From positions 232,644-296,643 of the forward strand of contig DS999226.1 in assembly GCA_000156295.1 (NCBI GenBank): 64,000 nt of DNA. The letters are read 5' to 3'. A program made the position numbers and the translations under genes. The stretch comes from a marine gamma proteobacterium HTCC2148 (GTDB taxonomy: Bacteria; Pseudomonadota; Gammaproteobacteria; Pseudomonadales; Halieaceae). The stretch's first letter is position 1, and every line of letters begins with the position of its first letter. Positions 47,483 through 56,342 of the stretch are shown piece by piece. The notes beneath the pieces were generated by a model. The model had not been told where the DNA came from, made no database searches, and saw nothing but the letters and a program-made list of their open reading frames with translations.

Positions 47483-48452
47483 GATTGCGCCTATCCGTGA
47501 AAAGGGCTGGTATTATAACCACGTGAACGCCTCAGCAGAAAACTCCTTCCTTTACCTTCATTCGCGAGAAGTCCGCGACCTGGCATGGTCATGCTTTGCT
47601 GCACCGCTGTTAGTCAGCTCCCAGCTGTCCAGCAGTGACCCGCTGCACAACGCAACTTTTGCCCTGAACAGTGAGCGAATGGACTGGTTACGCTCCCTCG
47701 ACAGAGAGCCGCAACCTTTGCTGGACCATCTGGCCAAGACCAGCACCACCCGTCTGGGCTTGTACTTTGAACGTCTCTGGCATTTTTTTCTTATCCATGA
47801 CCCTGAGGTGACACTGATCGCCCACAACCTCCCCGTCAGGAGTGCTTCGCGCACGTTAGGAGAGTTCGACTGTATTTACTTTTGCCACCAGCGCCAACGC
47901 AGTGTTCACCTTGAACTGGCAGTGAAGTTTTATTTGTCGGCCCCGCAAGCGAGGAGCAGCGACCAGCGCCTCTGGCTGGGGCCGGCCTCAGTGGACCGGC
48001 TGGATTTGAAACTTCAACGTATGCTTAGCCATCAAATTCGTCTGGCGGATACCCCGGAGGGCTCAGCAACTCTTGCTAAATTGGGGGTCAGTGAACCCTT
48101 GCATGAAATTGAAGTTAAAGGGCGCCTGTTCACCCATTGGCAGCAATCGGCGCCTCCCCCACCTGCATACAATCAAACACTGACCCTGTCACATTGGTGT
48201 CGAGTCAGTGAACTGGCAAACTTGGAAGAGGACGCAGCAACGCTGTTTCTCCCGCTAGAACGATCACAGTGGCTGTCTCCCGTTCATGATCCTGACACTG
48301 CCGCAACCAACAGCAGTCAGATGGTAAGACAGATGACCGCTGCACTGGCAACTGATAGCCGCCCTTTGCAGGTCGCGGTCATTGATTGTGACAAGCGAGA
48401 GAGACGACGCTTTTTCGTGGTTGCCGATCATTGGCCTATCAACAATAGATAA
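47481..48452 (+). CDS. DUF1853 family protein
   Basis: About 323 residues from the ATG at 47481; the open frame extends further upstream but over nadK coding sequence. Core segments are REVRDLAWSCFAAPLLV near 27, RLGLYFERLWHFFL near 92 and LGEFDCIYF near 122, as in DUF1853. A GTG at 47523 is an alternative start. The fold resembles restriction-endonuclease-like cores, but activity is unknown. If started at 47481 its ATG overlaps the nadK start codon on the other strand. Confidence 0.82.
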   Translation: MIAPIREKGWYYNHVNASAENSFLYLHSREVRDLAWSCFAAPLLVSSQLSSSDPLHNATFALNSERMDWLRSLDREPQPLLDHLAKTSTTRLGLYFERLWHFFLIHDPEVTLIAHNLPVRSASRTLGEFDCIYFCHQRQRSVHLELAVKFYLSAPQARSSDQRLWLGPASVDRLDLKLQRMLSHQIRLADTPEGSATLAKLGVSEPLHEIEVKGRLFTHWQQSAPPPPAYNQTLTLSHWCRVSELANLEEDAATLFLPLERSQWLSPVHDPDTAATNSSQMVRQMTAALATDSRPLQVAVIDCDKRERRRFFVVADHWPINNR

Positions 48453-48501
48453 CCTGGCTTTCCTCACAAAACGACGTGCTGCCCTTTTTTCGCTGGCACT
48501 T

Positions 48502-49407
48502 CTAGTCAAGCCAGGAGTAACCTCTTCGGCCTTGCAATCCCCCCGTATGAATCGCCAGTATCGGCTCAGTTGCAGACCACTGTCCGGATGCGATACGGGC
48601 ATGGATAGCCAATAACATTTTTCCCGTGTAGACCGGCTCAAGTCGCACCTTATAGACACGCTCGAACTCCGTCATGAATGTTCGCAGCGTGTCGTTAGTG
48701 CGGGCAAATCCTCCGCAGTGGTAATCGTAAAGTACATTCCAGGGCAACCTGGCCGTCAGCTTTGACATTGATAAAATTTCTGTCACCCGGTGTTCCATGT
48801 CATTGACGCCCTTCAACGCAGATATCCCCACCAATTCCTCAGTGCTTTTTAGGCCTGCGGCAAGGCCTGCCAGTGTCGTGCCCGTGCCTACCGGGAGCAC
48901 CACCCGCTGCCATTGTCTGCTTTGTTGATTAATCAGGTTGGCGATAGCCAAACAACCACGCACGCCCTCTGGATTCGCGCCACCCTCCGGGACAACCAGG
49001 CAGGGACCGTAGCTCTGCTCAATACGCTGCTGGTACTGCGGGTCATTGCGTTGACGATATTCTTGCCTGGAGACCATGATCAGTTTCATACCCAGGCGCT
49101 GAACGTCCTGCAGCATGGCCGTCTCCTGCTCCCCTCCCCGGATAATCCCAATCGTTTGAAGCTCCAGTTCAGCCCCCACCGCCGCCAGTGCATGCAGATG
49201 ATTTGACCAGGCCCCGCCGAAGCTTACTATGCAAGAAATACCCTGCTGCCGCGCTTTTTCGAGATTGGCTCGCAACTTGAATGCTTTATTTCCGGGAGCC
49301 TTACCGCCCATCAAGTCCAGCCGCAGCAAATGCACATTGTCGAGAAATTGTCCAAGTACCGGGGAATCCACCGATGATGAAAGTGATATTGTGGAAATCT
49401 GTGACAT
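48502..49407 (-). CDS. PLP-dependent ACC deaminase/D-cysteine desulfhydrase family enzyme
   Basis: A 301-residue tryptophan synthase beta-like PLP enzyme. The Schiff-base lysine is in GNKAFKLR near 41-47, followed by SFGGAWSNHLHAL (about 61-73) and the phosphate loop LPVGTGTTLAGLAAG near 171-185. The C-terminal segment ILAIHTGGLQGRRGY matches the ACC deaminase/D-cysteine desulfhydrase group. Substrate is undetermined. Its start lies within a possible CRP-like site at 49400-49415. Confidence 0.88.
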   Translation of the reverse strand: MSQISTISLSSSVDSPVLGQFLDNVHLLRLDLMGGKAPGNKAFKLRANLEKARQQGISCIVSFGGAWSNHLHALAAVGAELELQTIGIIRGGEQETAMLQDVQRLGMKLIMVSRQEYRQRNDPQYQQRIEQSYGPCLVVPEGGANPEGVRGCLAIANLINQQSRQWQRVVLPVGTGTTLAGLAAGLKSTEELVGISALKGVNDMEHRVTEILSMSKLTARLPWNVLYDYHCGGFARTNDTLRTFMTEFERVYKVRLEPVYTGKMLLAIHARIASGQWSATEPILAIHTGGLQGRRGYSWLD

Positions 49408-49415
49408 AGGTCATA
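49400..49415 (+). promoter_or_regulatory. possible CRP-like site between the PLP enzyme and lipoprotein genes
   Basis: TGTGA-N6-TCATA (49400-49415) differs from the CRP consensus TGTGA-N6-TCACA by one base. A wider inverted repeat GTGACA (49401-49406) / TGTCAC (49419-49424) encloses it. It overlaps the start codon of the divergent PLP gene and lies 46 bases before the lipoprotein gene, so it could repress one and influence the other. Confidence 0.3.
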
Positions 49416-49460
49416 TTGTGTCACGAATATTCGCAAAACCTCTAAACAAGGAAAATAGAG

Positions 49461-50141
49461 ATGATTAAAAAATACCTTGCCAGCGTTGCGATGCTTTCTC
49501 TCGTGGCGGCTTGTAGCAGCACACCCGAAGTCCAGACAGGTGACGGTGCCGAAGTCATCGGTGACAACCTGCACCGGGTAGATAATAGTAAAGCCGATGT
49601 CGCGTACATTGATCCGGATGCAAATTTCAGCAAGTACACCAAGGTGATGATTCGACCTCTGGGCGTCAATAAAATAGAAGTAATTCAACCCAGCAAAACA
49701 GGCACCTCGATGAGTCGGCGCGACTGGGAACTCACTGACGCAGACAAGCAGATGCTACAGGACACCTTTCACAGCGCCATGCTGAAGAATTTGCAGGATA
49801 AGGGTGACTTTCCCCTGGTCGATGAGCCGGGAGACGATGTTCTTGAGATAGGAGCGATGATTACCGCAATAGCCCCATCTGCCGCCAAGGACGATGGCCG
49901 CTCTCGCGCCATGGGCCGCAGCTACGTGATCACTGATGGGTCAGGCGCCATTGCAGTTGCCGTGGCCTTTGGCGATTCAGAAACAGGTGAAGTCCTGGCG
50001 CTGATTAAAGACAGCCGGTCCAGCAGCAGCCACTGGGGGCTAAACAATAGCGTCACCAATAAAGCTGACGTACAGCGTATGTTCAACAGCTGGGCAATGC
50101 AGATTAATTCCAGCTTGGTCGAGGTTTCGGGCAAACAATAG
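49461..50141 (+). CDS. DUF3313 family lipoprotein
   Basis: A 226-residue lipoprotein. The N-terminus MIKKYLASVAMLSLVAAC ends in a lipobox with the lipidated cysteine at 18, followed by SST. The mature part matches DUF3313 (FSKYTKVMIRPLGV; DADKQMLQDTFHSAML; DVLEIGAMITAIAPS). An AAGGA lies 8-12 bases before the ATG. It is probably anchored in the outer membrane; function unknown. Monocistronic. Confidence 0.87.
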   Translation: MIKKYLASVAMLSLVAACSSTPEVQTGDGAEVIGDNLHRVDNSKADVAYIDPDANFSKYTKVMIRPLGVNKIEVIQPSKTGTSMSRRDWELTDADKQMLQDTFHSAMLKNLQDKGDFPLVDEPGDDVLEIGAMITAIAPSAAKDDGRSRAMGRSYVITDGSGAIAVAVAFGDSETGEVLALIKDSRSSSSHWGLNNSVTNKADVQRMFNSWAMQINSSLVEVSGKQ

Positions 50142-50203
50142 CCGGCCGCAACACCGGGGTTTGAAGTTCACGGCTAACGCCCGCTTCATGCCCTGCAGAC
50201 CAG

Positions 50204-51193
50204 CTAAGTCAGGCCGACGTTGTTCTTTTTGAGGACTTGCTCGGCCCTGTAACTTGAGCGAACGAATACCCCCGAGACAACCTCAAGAAACCCCTTCTCC
50301 AGACCCCACTGACGATACTTTTCGAACTCATCAGGCGATACGTAACGATCAATAGGGAAATGATTTGCTGTGGGCTGTAAATACTGTCCGAAAGTGACGA
50401 TATCAACGCCAGCTTCCCGCAAATCATCCATACACTGGAGGATTTCCTCTTCAGTTTCCCCCAGACCCAGCATCAAACTGGTTTTGGTTAAAACATCAGG
50501 TCGATAACGTTTGGCATGTGCCAATACTTCCAGCGTTTGCTCGTAACTCGCGCGAGGATCGCGCACGGGGTGAGTGAGGCGTTTCACTGTTTCGACATTC
50601 TGGGCGAAGACCTCAATGCCTGAATCCACCACTGTCTCTACATCTGCCAGTACACCCAGAAAGTCGGGAGTGAGGGCTTCAACGGCAGTCTCAGGGTTTT
50701 CTTCTTTAACCTTACGCACACAGGCCGCGTACTGCCCCGCTCCGCCATCTGCCAAATCATCACGATTTACTGACGTTAGTACAACATACTTAAGATTCAT
50801 CAACTGCACAGAGCGTGCGGTATTAAGAGGTTCATCCGGGTCCAGCCAACCCTGAGGGTTGCCCGTGTTAACAGCACAAAAACGACACGCTCGCGTGCAC
50901 ACATCGCCCAACAGCATGATTGTGGCGGTGCCCGAGCTCCAGCACTCGCTCATATTTGGACATTTGGCTTCTTCGCAAACGGTCGCCAAACGGTGTTCGC
51001 GCACGATGCTATTGATTCTCTCAAAAGTTTTGCCGCCCTGAACCTTGATTCGCAGCCAGTCTGGTTTGCGCAGGCGCTCACCGGGAGACGACGTTGACTT
51101 GATGCCATCTTTAATTGCGGTGATACCCCGGTCGTTGACGAACTTCTCGCCACTACTCACTTGTACCGCAGAAATAAGGTCCTTGTCGGACAT
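50204..51193 (-). CDS. lipA: lipoyl synthase
   Basis: A 329-residue radical SAM enzyme inserting two sulfurs into octanoyl groups to form lipoate. The auxiliary cluster cysteines are in [12 protein letters not shown] (about 73-84) and the radical SAM motif C-X3-C-X2-C is CTRACRFC (about 99-106). The C-terminal [10 protein letters not shown] contains the conserved serine that ligates the auxiliary cluster. lipB is not adjacent in this window. Confidence 0.97.
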   Translation of the reverse strand: MSDKDLISAVQVSSGEKFVNDRGITAIKDGIKSTSSPGERLRKPDWLRIKVQGGKTFERINSIVREHRLATVCEEAKCPNMSECWSSGTATIMLLGDVCTRACRFCAVNTGNPQGWLDPDEPLNTARSVQLMNLKYVVLTSVNRDDLADGGAGQYAACVRKVKEENPETAVEALTPDFLGVLADVETVVDSGIEVFAQNVETVKRLTHPVRDPRASYEQTLEVLAHAKRYRPDVLTKTSLMLGLGETEEEILQCMDDLREAGVDIVTFGQYLQPTANHFPIDRYVSPDEFEKYRQWGLEKGFLEVVSGVFVRSSYRAEQVLKKNNVGLT

Positions 51194-51420
51194 GAAACTC
51201 TACCTGACTGTCATTGAATCAACATTATACCCAAGCTAGCGACGACCGGCGATTATCGTTTTCTTCAGCTTTGATGTTTCGAGCACACCGAATTAGGCCT
51301 GTCGAGACCTTTGCCACCAAAACCTGCACCTTGCCATAGAACATTCATTTTTTGGGAGAAGATGATGGCCCTGTCATAAAATGATGGGACAGCCAGCTGC
51401 CGGCAACGTAAACTTTGCCG

Positions 51421-53226
51421 ATGAAACACTTTAGCCAAGAAACTGACCCCACCGCCAAAACCAACTGGCGCCTGATCAAGCACCTTATCCCCTATTTACT
51501 GGAATCTCGCTACCGAGTGTTGCTCGCGTTGGTCTGCCTGATACTTGCCAAAGGGGCTATAATTTTTATCCCCTTCCTGCTCAAACAGTTGGTGGATTCG
51601 CTTGACGGTGTGCAGACAGAGCAACTGGTCCCGGGTTTACTTATAGGGCTGGTACTTGCCTACGGTGCAGCGCGCTTCGCCAATGTGTTCTTCGGTGAAC
51701 TTCGTGACACCATCTTCGGTCGTGTAACCGAACGGGCAATGCGCCGAATCGGGCTTCAGGTATTTCGTCACGTGCATGCTCTGGATCTCGATTACCACCT
51801 TAATCGGCGCACGGGAGGGCTTGCCAGAGACATAGAGCGAGGTACTTCTGGTGTCAGCTTCCTGATGCGCTTCTTTGTCTTCAATATTGCCCCTACCCTA
51901 TTTGAAATCAGTGTGGTGGTGGGAATACTTCTGTTCAACTACGGCCCTGGTTTTGCCTTGATCACTGTCGTAGCAGTCATCCTTTACGGCATCTTTTCCC
52001 TGTATGCCACCCAATGGCGCACGCAGTTTGTCCGTGAAATGAATGATGCAGATTCTGCGAGCAATACCCGGGCGGTAGACAGCCTGCTGAACTTTGAAAC
52101 AGTAAAATACTTTACGAACGAAGAGTTTGAGGCCAGACGCTATGATCGAGAACTCCAGCGCTGGGAGATGGCAAGACGCAAAAACAGACTCTCCCTGTTC
52201 GGTCTGAACGGTGGACAAGCTCTGATCATCGCTGTTTCCCAGACTGCCATGGTTGGGCTGGCGGCCTGGCAGGTGCACCAGGGTCTGCTCAGCCTGGGTG
52301 ACTTCATTCTGATAAACCAATTCATGATTCAGCTGTTTCTGCCTCTGGGCTTCCTCGGCTTTGTGTTCCGGGAGATCAAGGGCTCCATGGCCAACATAGA
52401 GAAACTGTTTGAGTTAATGGCGGTCAACCCAAAGGTAGTCGATAGCCCCGAAGCCAAAGACCTGCTAATTGACAGGGGCAGTATTCGATTTCGCGATGTG
52501 AATTTCGGCTACGATGCTCAACGGCAAGTCCTTGAGGGCGTAAATCTGGACATAGGACCCCGAGAAAAAGTAGCGGTTGTGGGCGCTAGCGGCTCAGGAA
52601 AATCGACGCTGGTAAAACTGCTGTTCCGCTTCTACGATCCGGATAAAGGAAGCATTGAGATTGACGGCCAGGATGTGCGTAAACTCACCCAGGCCAGTCT
52701 TCGTCGCGCAATCGGTATTGTTCCTCAAGACACTGTTCTGTTTAACGATAGCATTGTCGAAAATGTGCGCTACGGCAACCCCCAGGCCAGCGACGATGAA
52801 GTATCTGAGGCCATTCGACTAGCCCACCTTGACACCTTTATTGCGGCATTACCCCAGGGCGGTGAAACCTTGGTAGGTGAGAGGGGGCTTAAGTTATCCG
52901 GCGGCGAAAAACAACGAGTATCCATCGCCCGTACTATTCTAAAGCGCCCCCCTATCATGGTCTTTGACGAGGCCACCTCTTCGTTGGACAGTCACTCAGA
53001 ACGCGCCATTGTCGGTGCTTTACAGGAAATTTCTGAGGGCCATACCTCTCTGGTAATCGCCCACCGTCTTTCTACGGTGGTAGATGCTGACCGAATTATC
53101 GTACTCGACAAGGGTTGTGTAAAAGAGAGCGGCAGTCATGAAGAGCTACTGCTGGCCAAGGGCGCCTATGCTGAGCTGTGGCAGGCGCAGCAGAAGCGAG
53201 AGAACCAGAATAACGGCTCTGTCTGA
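51421..53226 (+). CDS. Atm1/HMT1-like ABC exporter (fused permease-ATPase)
   Basis: About 601 residues from the ATG at 51421; an in-frame TTG at 51415 is also possible. Six membrane helices occupy about 18-310. The ATPase domain has Walker A VGASGSGKST near 383, signature LSGGEKQRVSIAR near 487 and Walker B PIMVFDEATSSLD near 508. Segments such as TEFRVITKALE-like motifs are replaced by RVTERAMRRIGLQVFRHVHALDLDYHLNRRTG, a hallmark of the Atm1/ABCB7 group, which exports glutathione-linked sulfur or metal compounds. Substrate not proven. Confidence 0.9.
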   Translation: MKHFSQETDPTAKTNWRLIKHLIPYLLESRYRVLLALVCLILAKGAIIFIPFLLKQLVDSLDGVQTEQLVPGLLIGLVLAYGAARFANVFFGELRDTIFGRVTERAMRRIGLQVFRHVHALDLDYHLNRRTGGLARDIERGTSGVSFLMRFFVFNIAPTLFEISVVVGILLFNYGPGFALITVVAVILYGIFSLYATQWRTQFVREMNDADSASNTRAVDSLLNFETVKYFTNEEFEARRYDRELQRWEMARRKNRLSLFGLNGGQALIIAVSQTAMVGLAAWQVHQGLLSLGDFILINQFMIQLFLPLGFLGFVFREIKGSMANIEKLFELMAVNPKVVDSPEAKDLLIDRGSIRFRDVNFGYDAQRQVLEGVNLDIGPREKVAVVGASGSGKSTLVKLLFRFYDPDKGSIEIDGQDVRKLTQASLRRAIGIVPQDTVLFNDSIVENVRYGNPQASDDEVSEAIRLAHLDTFIAALPQGGETLVGERGLKLSGGEKQRVSIARTILKRPPIMVFDEATSSLDSHSERAIVGALQEISEGHTSLVIAHRLSTVVDADRIIVLDKGCVKESGSHEELLLAKGAYAELWQAQQKRENQNNGSV

Positions 53227-53280
53227 GACAAACTGTAGCCATCTTGCGACAAACTGCATTAGTGAGGCGTTCGGAATCCG

Positions 53281-53286
53281 TATAAT
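53281..53286 (+). promoter_or_regulatory. consensus -10 element directly before the sensor kinase gene
   Basis: TATAAT at 53281-53286 is a perfect -10 hexamer whose expected start (about 53293) coincides with the first ATG of the kinase gene. No good -35 is present 16-18 bases upstream. If used, the message would be leaderless or nearly so. Confidence 0.3.
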
Positions 53287-53292
53287 AAGCCC

Positions 53293-54387
53293 ATGAATAT
53301 GCAAGCGTTACTCAAAGATAAACGCCACCTTTTCTGGATGCTGCAGTTTGCGGGCTGGAGCGGCTGGGCCATGTCTTTTTACCTGGGCATCATCGTCTGG
53401 GGAAAACCGCCCGAACATTATTATCTTTACCTGCCCTTTATCGCCACTGTCGGCATGTTGCTGACCTTAGTTTTGCGCGCGCTTTATAGGCACATGTGGG
53501 AAATGGAAATTACCCGGCGGATTATCGCCATCGCCGCGGGCTCTTATGCCGCGGGTCTGGTGTGGATGGCGGTCAGGGGCACCGTTTTTTACAACATGTA
53601 CCCGGAAGAACGGAAAGTCACTGAAGAACGCGGGATGGAACTGCTCTCCTATTTTGACGGTGCAGTTTCCGCATTCTGGGTCATGCTGGTATGGAGCGCT
53701 CTCTATTTTGGCATCAAGAACTATATGGCCACTCAGGAGTTACGAGAGCGCAGTTTGAAGGCGATTTCAATGGCCCATGAAGCGCAACTAAAAATGCTGC
53801 GCTACCAGCTTAATCCGCATTTCCTGTTCAACACGCTCAATGCCATCTCTACCCTGGTGCTGGACCGGGACAATGAACTTGCCAACGTCATGGTGACCCG
53901 CCTGAGTCGGTTTTTACGCTATACCCTGGATAACGATCCCATGCTCAGGGTCACGGTCACAGAAGAAGTGGAGGCCTTGCGGCTTTATCTGGATATTGAA
54001 AAGGTTCGCTTTGATGAGCGCCTGCAATTGCACTTTCAAGTTGAAGAGCAGGCCAGCCAGGCATTAATGCCCAGCCTTTTGCTGCAGCCGCTGGTAGAGA
54101 ACTCTATCAAGTATGCCGTTTCTCAGGCCATCCATGGCGGCTCTATCACCGTCAGCGCTCGGGTAGACGGCGAAAGTCTCTGTTTGCAGGTCATTGACGA
54201 CGGTCCCGGCGTAGACCTCAACAAGAAAAAACCATCAAAAGGCGGTGGTGTTGGACTTTCCAACTGTCGGGAACGACTCAAGGAAATGTACAACAGTCGC
54301 CAGTCCTTCGAGTTATCAACAACAAACCCTCACGGATTGACTATATCGATATGCATACCACTGGAATTCGGCAGCCGAGCATTATGA
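53293..54387 (+). CDS. LytS/AlgZ-type sensor histidine kinase
   Basis: A 364-residue kinase with four predicted membrane helices (about 14-34, 46-64, 77-97, 124-143), then the His_kinase (PF06580-type) domain with the phospho-acceptor in QLNPHFLFNTLNAIS (H176). The ATPase domain follows with LLQPLVENSIKYAV near 273 and DDGPGVDL near 305. It pairs with the LytTR regulator, whose ATG overlaps its stop codon (ATGA). The signal is unknown. A second ATG at 53299 is an alternative start. Confidence 0.93.
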   Translation: MNMQALLKDKRHLFWMLQFAGWSGWAMSFYLGIIVWGKPPEHYYLYLPFIATVGMLLTLVLRALYRHMWEMEITRRIIAIAAGSYAAGLVWMAVRGTVFYNMYPEERKVTEERGMELLSYFDGAVSAFWVMLVWSALYFGIKNYMATQELRERSLKAISMAHEAQLKMLRYQLNPHFLFNTLNAISTLVLDRDNELANVMVTRLSRFLRYTLDNDPMLRVTVTEEVEALRLYLDIEKVRFDERLQLHFQVEEQASQALMPSLLLQPLVENSIKYAVSQAIHGGSITVSARVDGESLCLQVIDDGPGVDLNKKKPSKGGGVGLSNCRERLKEMYNSRQSFELSTTNPHGLTISICIPLEFGSRAL

Positions 54388-55193
54388 ACAACCTTAAAGC
54401 GATCATCGTAGATGACGAATCGCTCGCTCGTCGCGGGCTGGCATTGCGCCTACAGCAAATCCCAATGGTGGACGTCATCACCGAATGTGCCAACGGACGG
54501 CAGGCCCTGGAAGCAATTGCAGAGCACTCTCCAGACCTGGTTTTCCTCGATATTCAGATGCCCGGCATCGACGGATTTGAAGTCATCAGACAGCTGCAGA
54601 CTGACAATCTACCGATGGTGATTTTTGTGACCGCCTTCGACCATTACGCCGTAGAAGCCTTCAAGGTTCACGCCGTAGATTATGTACTCAAACCCATTGA
54701 CGATGACCGTTTGCATGAAGCCATTGATCGGGCCGTTGCACACCACAGCCAGGAGGAATCAGAGCGTTCCAAGCAGCGTCTGGTAGACCTGATGATGGGC
54801 ATGACAGGTGCGAGCGCCGCCTCTATAGAAGAGATGGCACAGAGTGAGAACGCGCCAAATCAGTGGCCAGAAAAGCTAGTAGTCAAAGATGGCAGTGATA
54901 TTCATTTCATCAAGGTTGCTGACATCCAATGGGTCGATGCAGCAGGCGACTATATGTGTATTCACGCCGGCGGCGAAACCCACATTATGCGCATCACCAT
55001 GAAAGAGTTGGAAGCTCTGCTCAACCCCGCTCGATTCTTACGCATTCATCGATCCACTATCATCAACAGCGATTACATTAGCGGCGCCCAAGCGCTGGGT
55101 AATGGGGAGTATATGCTGTCGTTGGAGGGAGGTGCCCAGCTCAAGGTGAGCCGGGGCTATCGTGACAAAGTCAAACAATTACTGGGGAGCTGA
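54384..55193 (+). CDS. LytTR-family response regulator
   Basis: 269 residues from the ATG at 54384. The receiver domain (about 4-120) has acidic D10/D11 and phosphorylation site D56 in LVFLDIQMPG. K near 105 is in VLKPIDDDR. The C-terminal LytTR DNA-binding domain (about 170-266) contains HFIKVADIQWVDAAGDYMCIH and FLRIHRSTIIN. It overlaps the sensor kinase stop by 4 bases. Its 3' end overlaps the convergent TonB-like gene by 15 bases. Confidence 0.94.
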   Translation: MNNLKAIIVDDESLARRGLALRLQQIPMVDVITECANGRQALEAIAEHSPDLVFLDIQMPGIDGFEVIRQLQTDNLPMVIFVTAFDHYAVEAFKVHAVDYVLKPIDDDRLHEAIDRAVAHHSQEESERSKQRLVDLMMGMTGASAASIEEMAQSENAPNQWPEKLVVKDGSDIHFIKVADIQWVDAAGDYMCIHAGGETHIMRITMKELEALLNPARFLRIHRSTIINSDYISGAQALGNGEYMLSLEGGAQLKVSRGYRDKVKQLLGS

Positions 55194-56278
55194 CAACTGC
55201 TCCGGTGCATACTGATGCAGCACTAAACGAGTCCCAGCCTTGCCGGTGACGTCAATTTTACACTGTGACCAACCGGTAGGAATTGCCCATGGCTCTCTGG
55301 ACGGGTAACGCAGGGAGCGCTCGCCGGCGGCACAAACGAGGAAAACGGCCCCCACCCGACCGCGCACATCGGAAATAGAAAAGTCCCGACGGCTCAAACC
55401 TGCCTTCCATGACCCCGAGCCCTCCCGGTACAAGGGCACCAATTCTCCAGCAATAACTACATCCGGTAAGGCCTGAATTTCCTGCTCGGCCTGACTGTAC
55501 TGGGAGGCTGCTTCAGCCACCACCTCAGAACCACGATCCAATGACTGCATGCGGTCCAGTGTATTGCCTGCATCAGCTAACATCCGGTTATTAAGTTGCA
55601 AGGTCTGCATGCGCTTGAGAATCTGCAAATACTGCTGCGTAGGGACGTAGCTATTATTAAAGTTATTGTTGAGTGCCAGGGACTGAAATTCAACAACGCG
55701 ACTCAAATGCTGCAGTTCCGCAGCTTCATCGCTCCAACGACTGGCCAGGGATGCCGCCAGCACCTGGAATTTGACTTCTTCCTTGGCATTGCGACCCGGA
55801 TAGGCCTTGAGCTTTATCGCAATATCAAACGCAGCGTCATAATTTTCTGCAGCGTACAAATCCCAGGCCTGCTGGTATAGCTCGGCAAAGCGCGGCGACA
55901 TTTCACGGGGCTTGTCCAGAATCCAGGTGTAAACAACCGGATCTGCAGAGACTTTCACCGGCTTGCCACTGCGTTGGGCGGGGCGAAATTGCATGGCGTT
56001 TACTTGCTGTAAAACTGCCTGCTCCACCTCCAAAACGCCGTTTGTGCTTTGAATAATGGCATTGACAACATTGCCAGTCTCATCGATATCGTAGTGTAAA
56101 CCAACCATGCATCACTTTGAAAGCTAGTGCCGAGAGTAATACTTGCCGAGGCGGGGTCGAGATTCTGGGGAGACGAAAACTGAGCCCACGCCACACTGAT
56201 GGAGAACAGATACATTAGCGACACGGTAATCAAACCCGGCAAGAGACCACGAGCATTGCTGACAACGCGAGCAATCAT
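55179..56278 (-). pseudogene. TonB-domain secreted protein, interrupted by a 1-base frameshift
   Basis: Two minus-strand frames together make one gene. The first (from 56278) has a signal peptide (LLPGLITVSLMYLFSISVAWA) and reads to about 56102 (TLGTSFQSDAW). The second continues from there to 55179 with a TonB_C-like domain (GLHYDIDETGNVVNAIIQSTNG; QVNAMQFRPAQRSGKPV) and a helical C-terminal part. Adding one G in the TTGGTTT run near 56102 joins them as AWLGLHYDID, about 365 residues. Both parts are otherwise intact. The product would be a periplasmic protein with a TonB-type fold but no N-terminal anchor of a classical TonB. Sequence error or recent inactivation are both possible. Confidence 0.75.
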
Positions 56279-56342
56279 ATCAACTCCATTTTTAATGATA
56301 GGACTCTAAGTCTAGCAGAGAAGGCGAGTCAATGACTCGATT

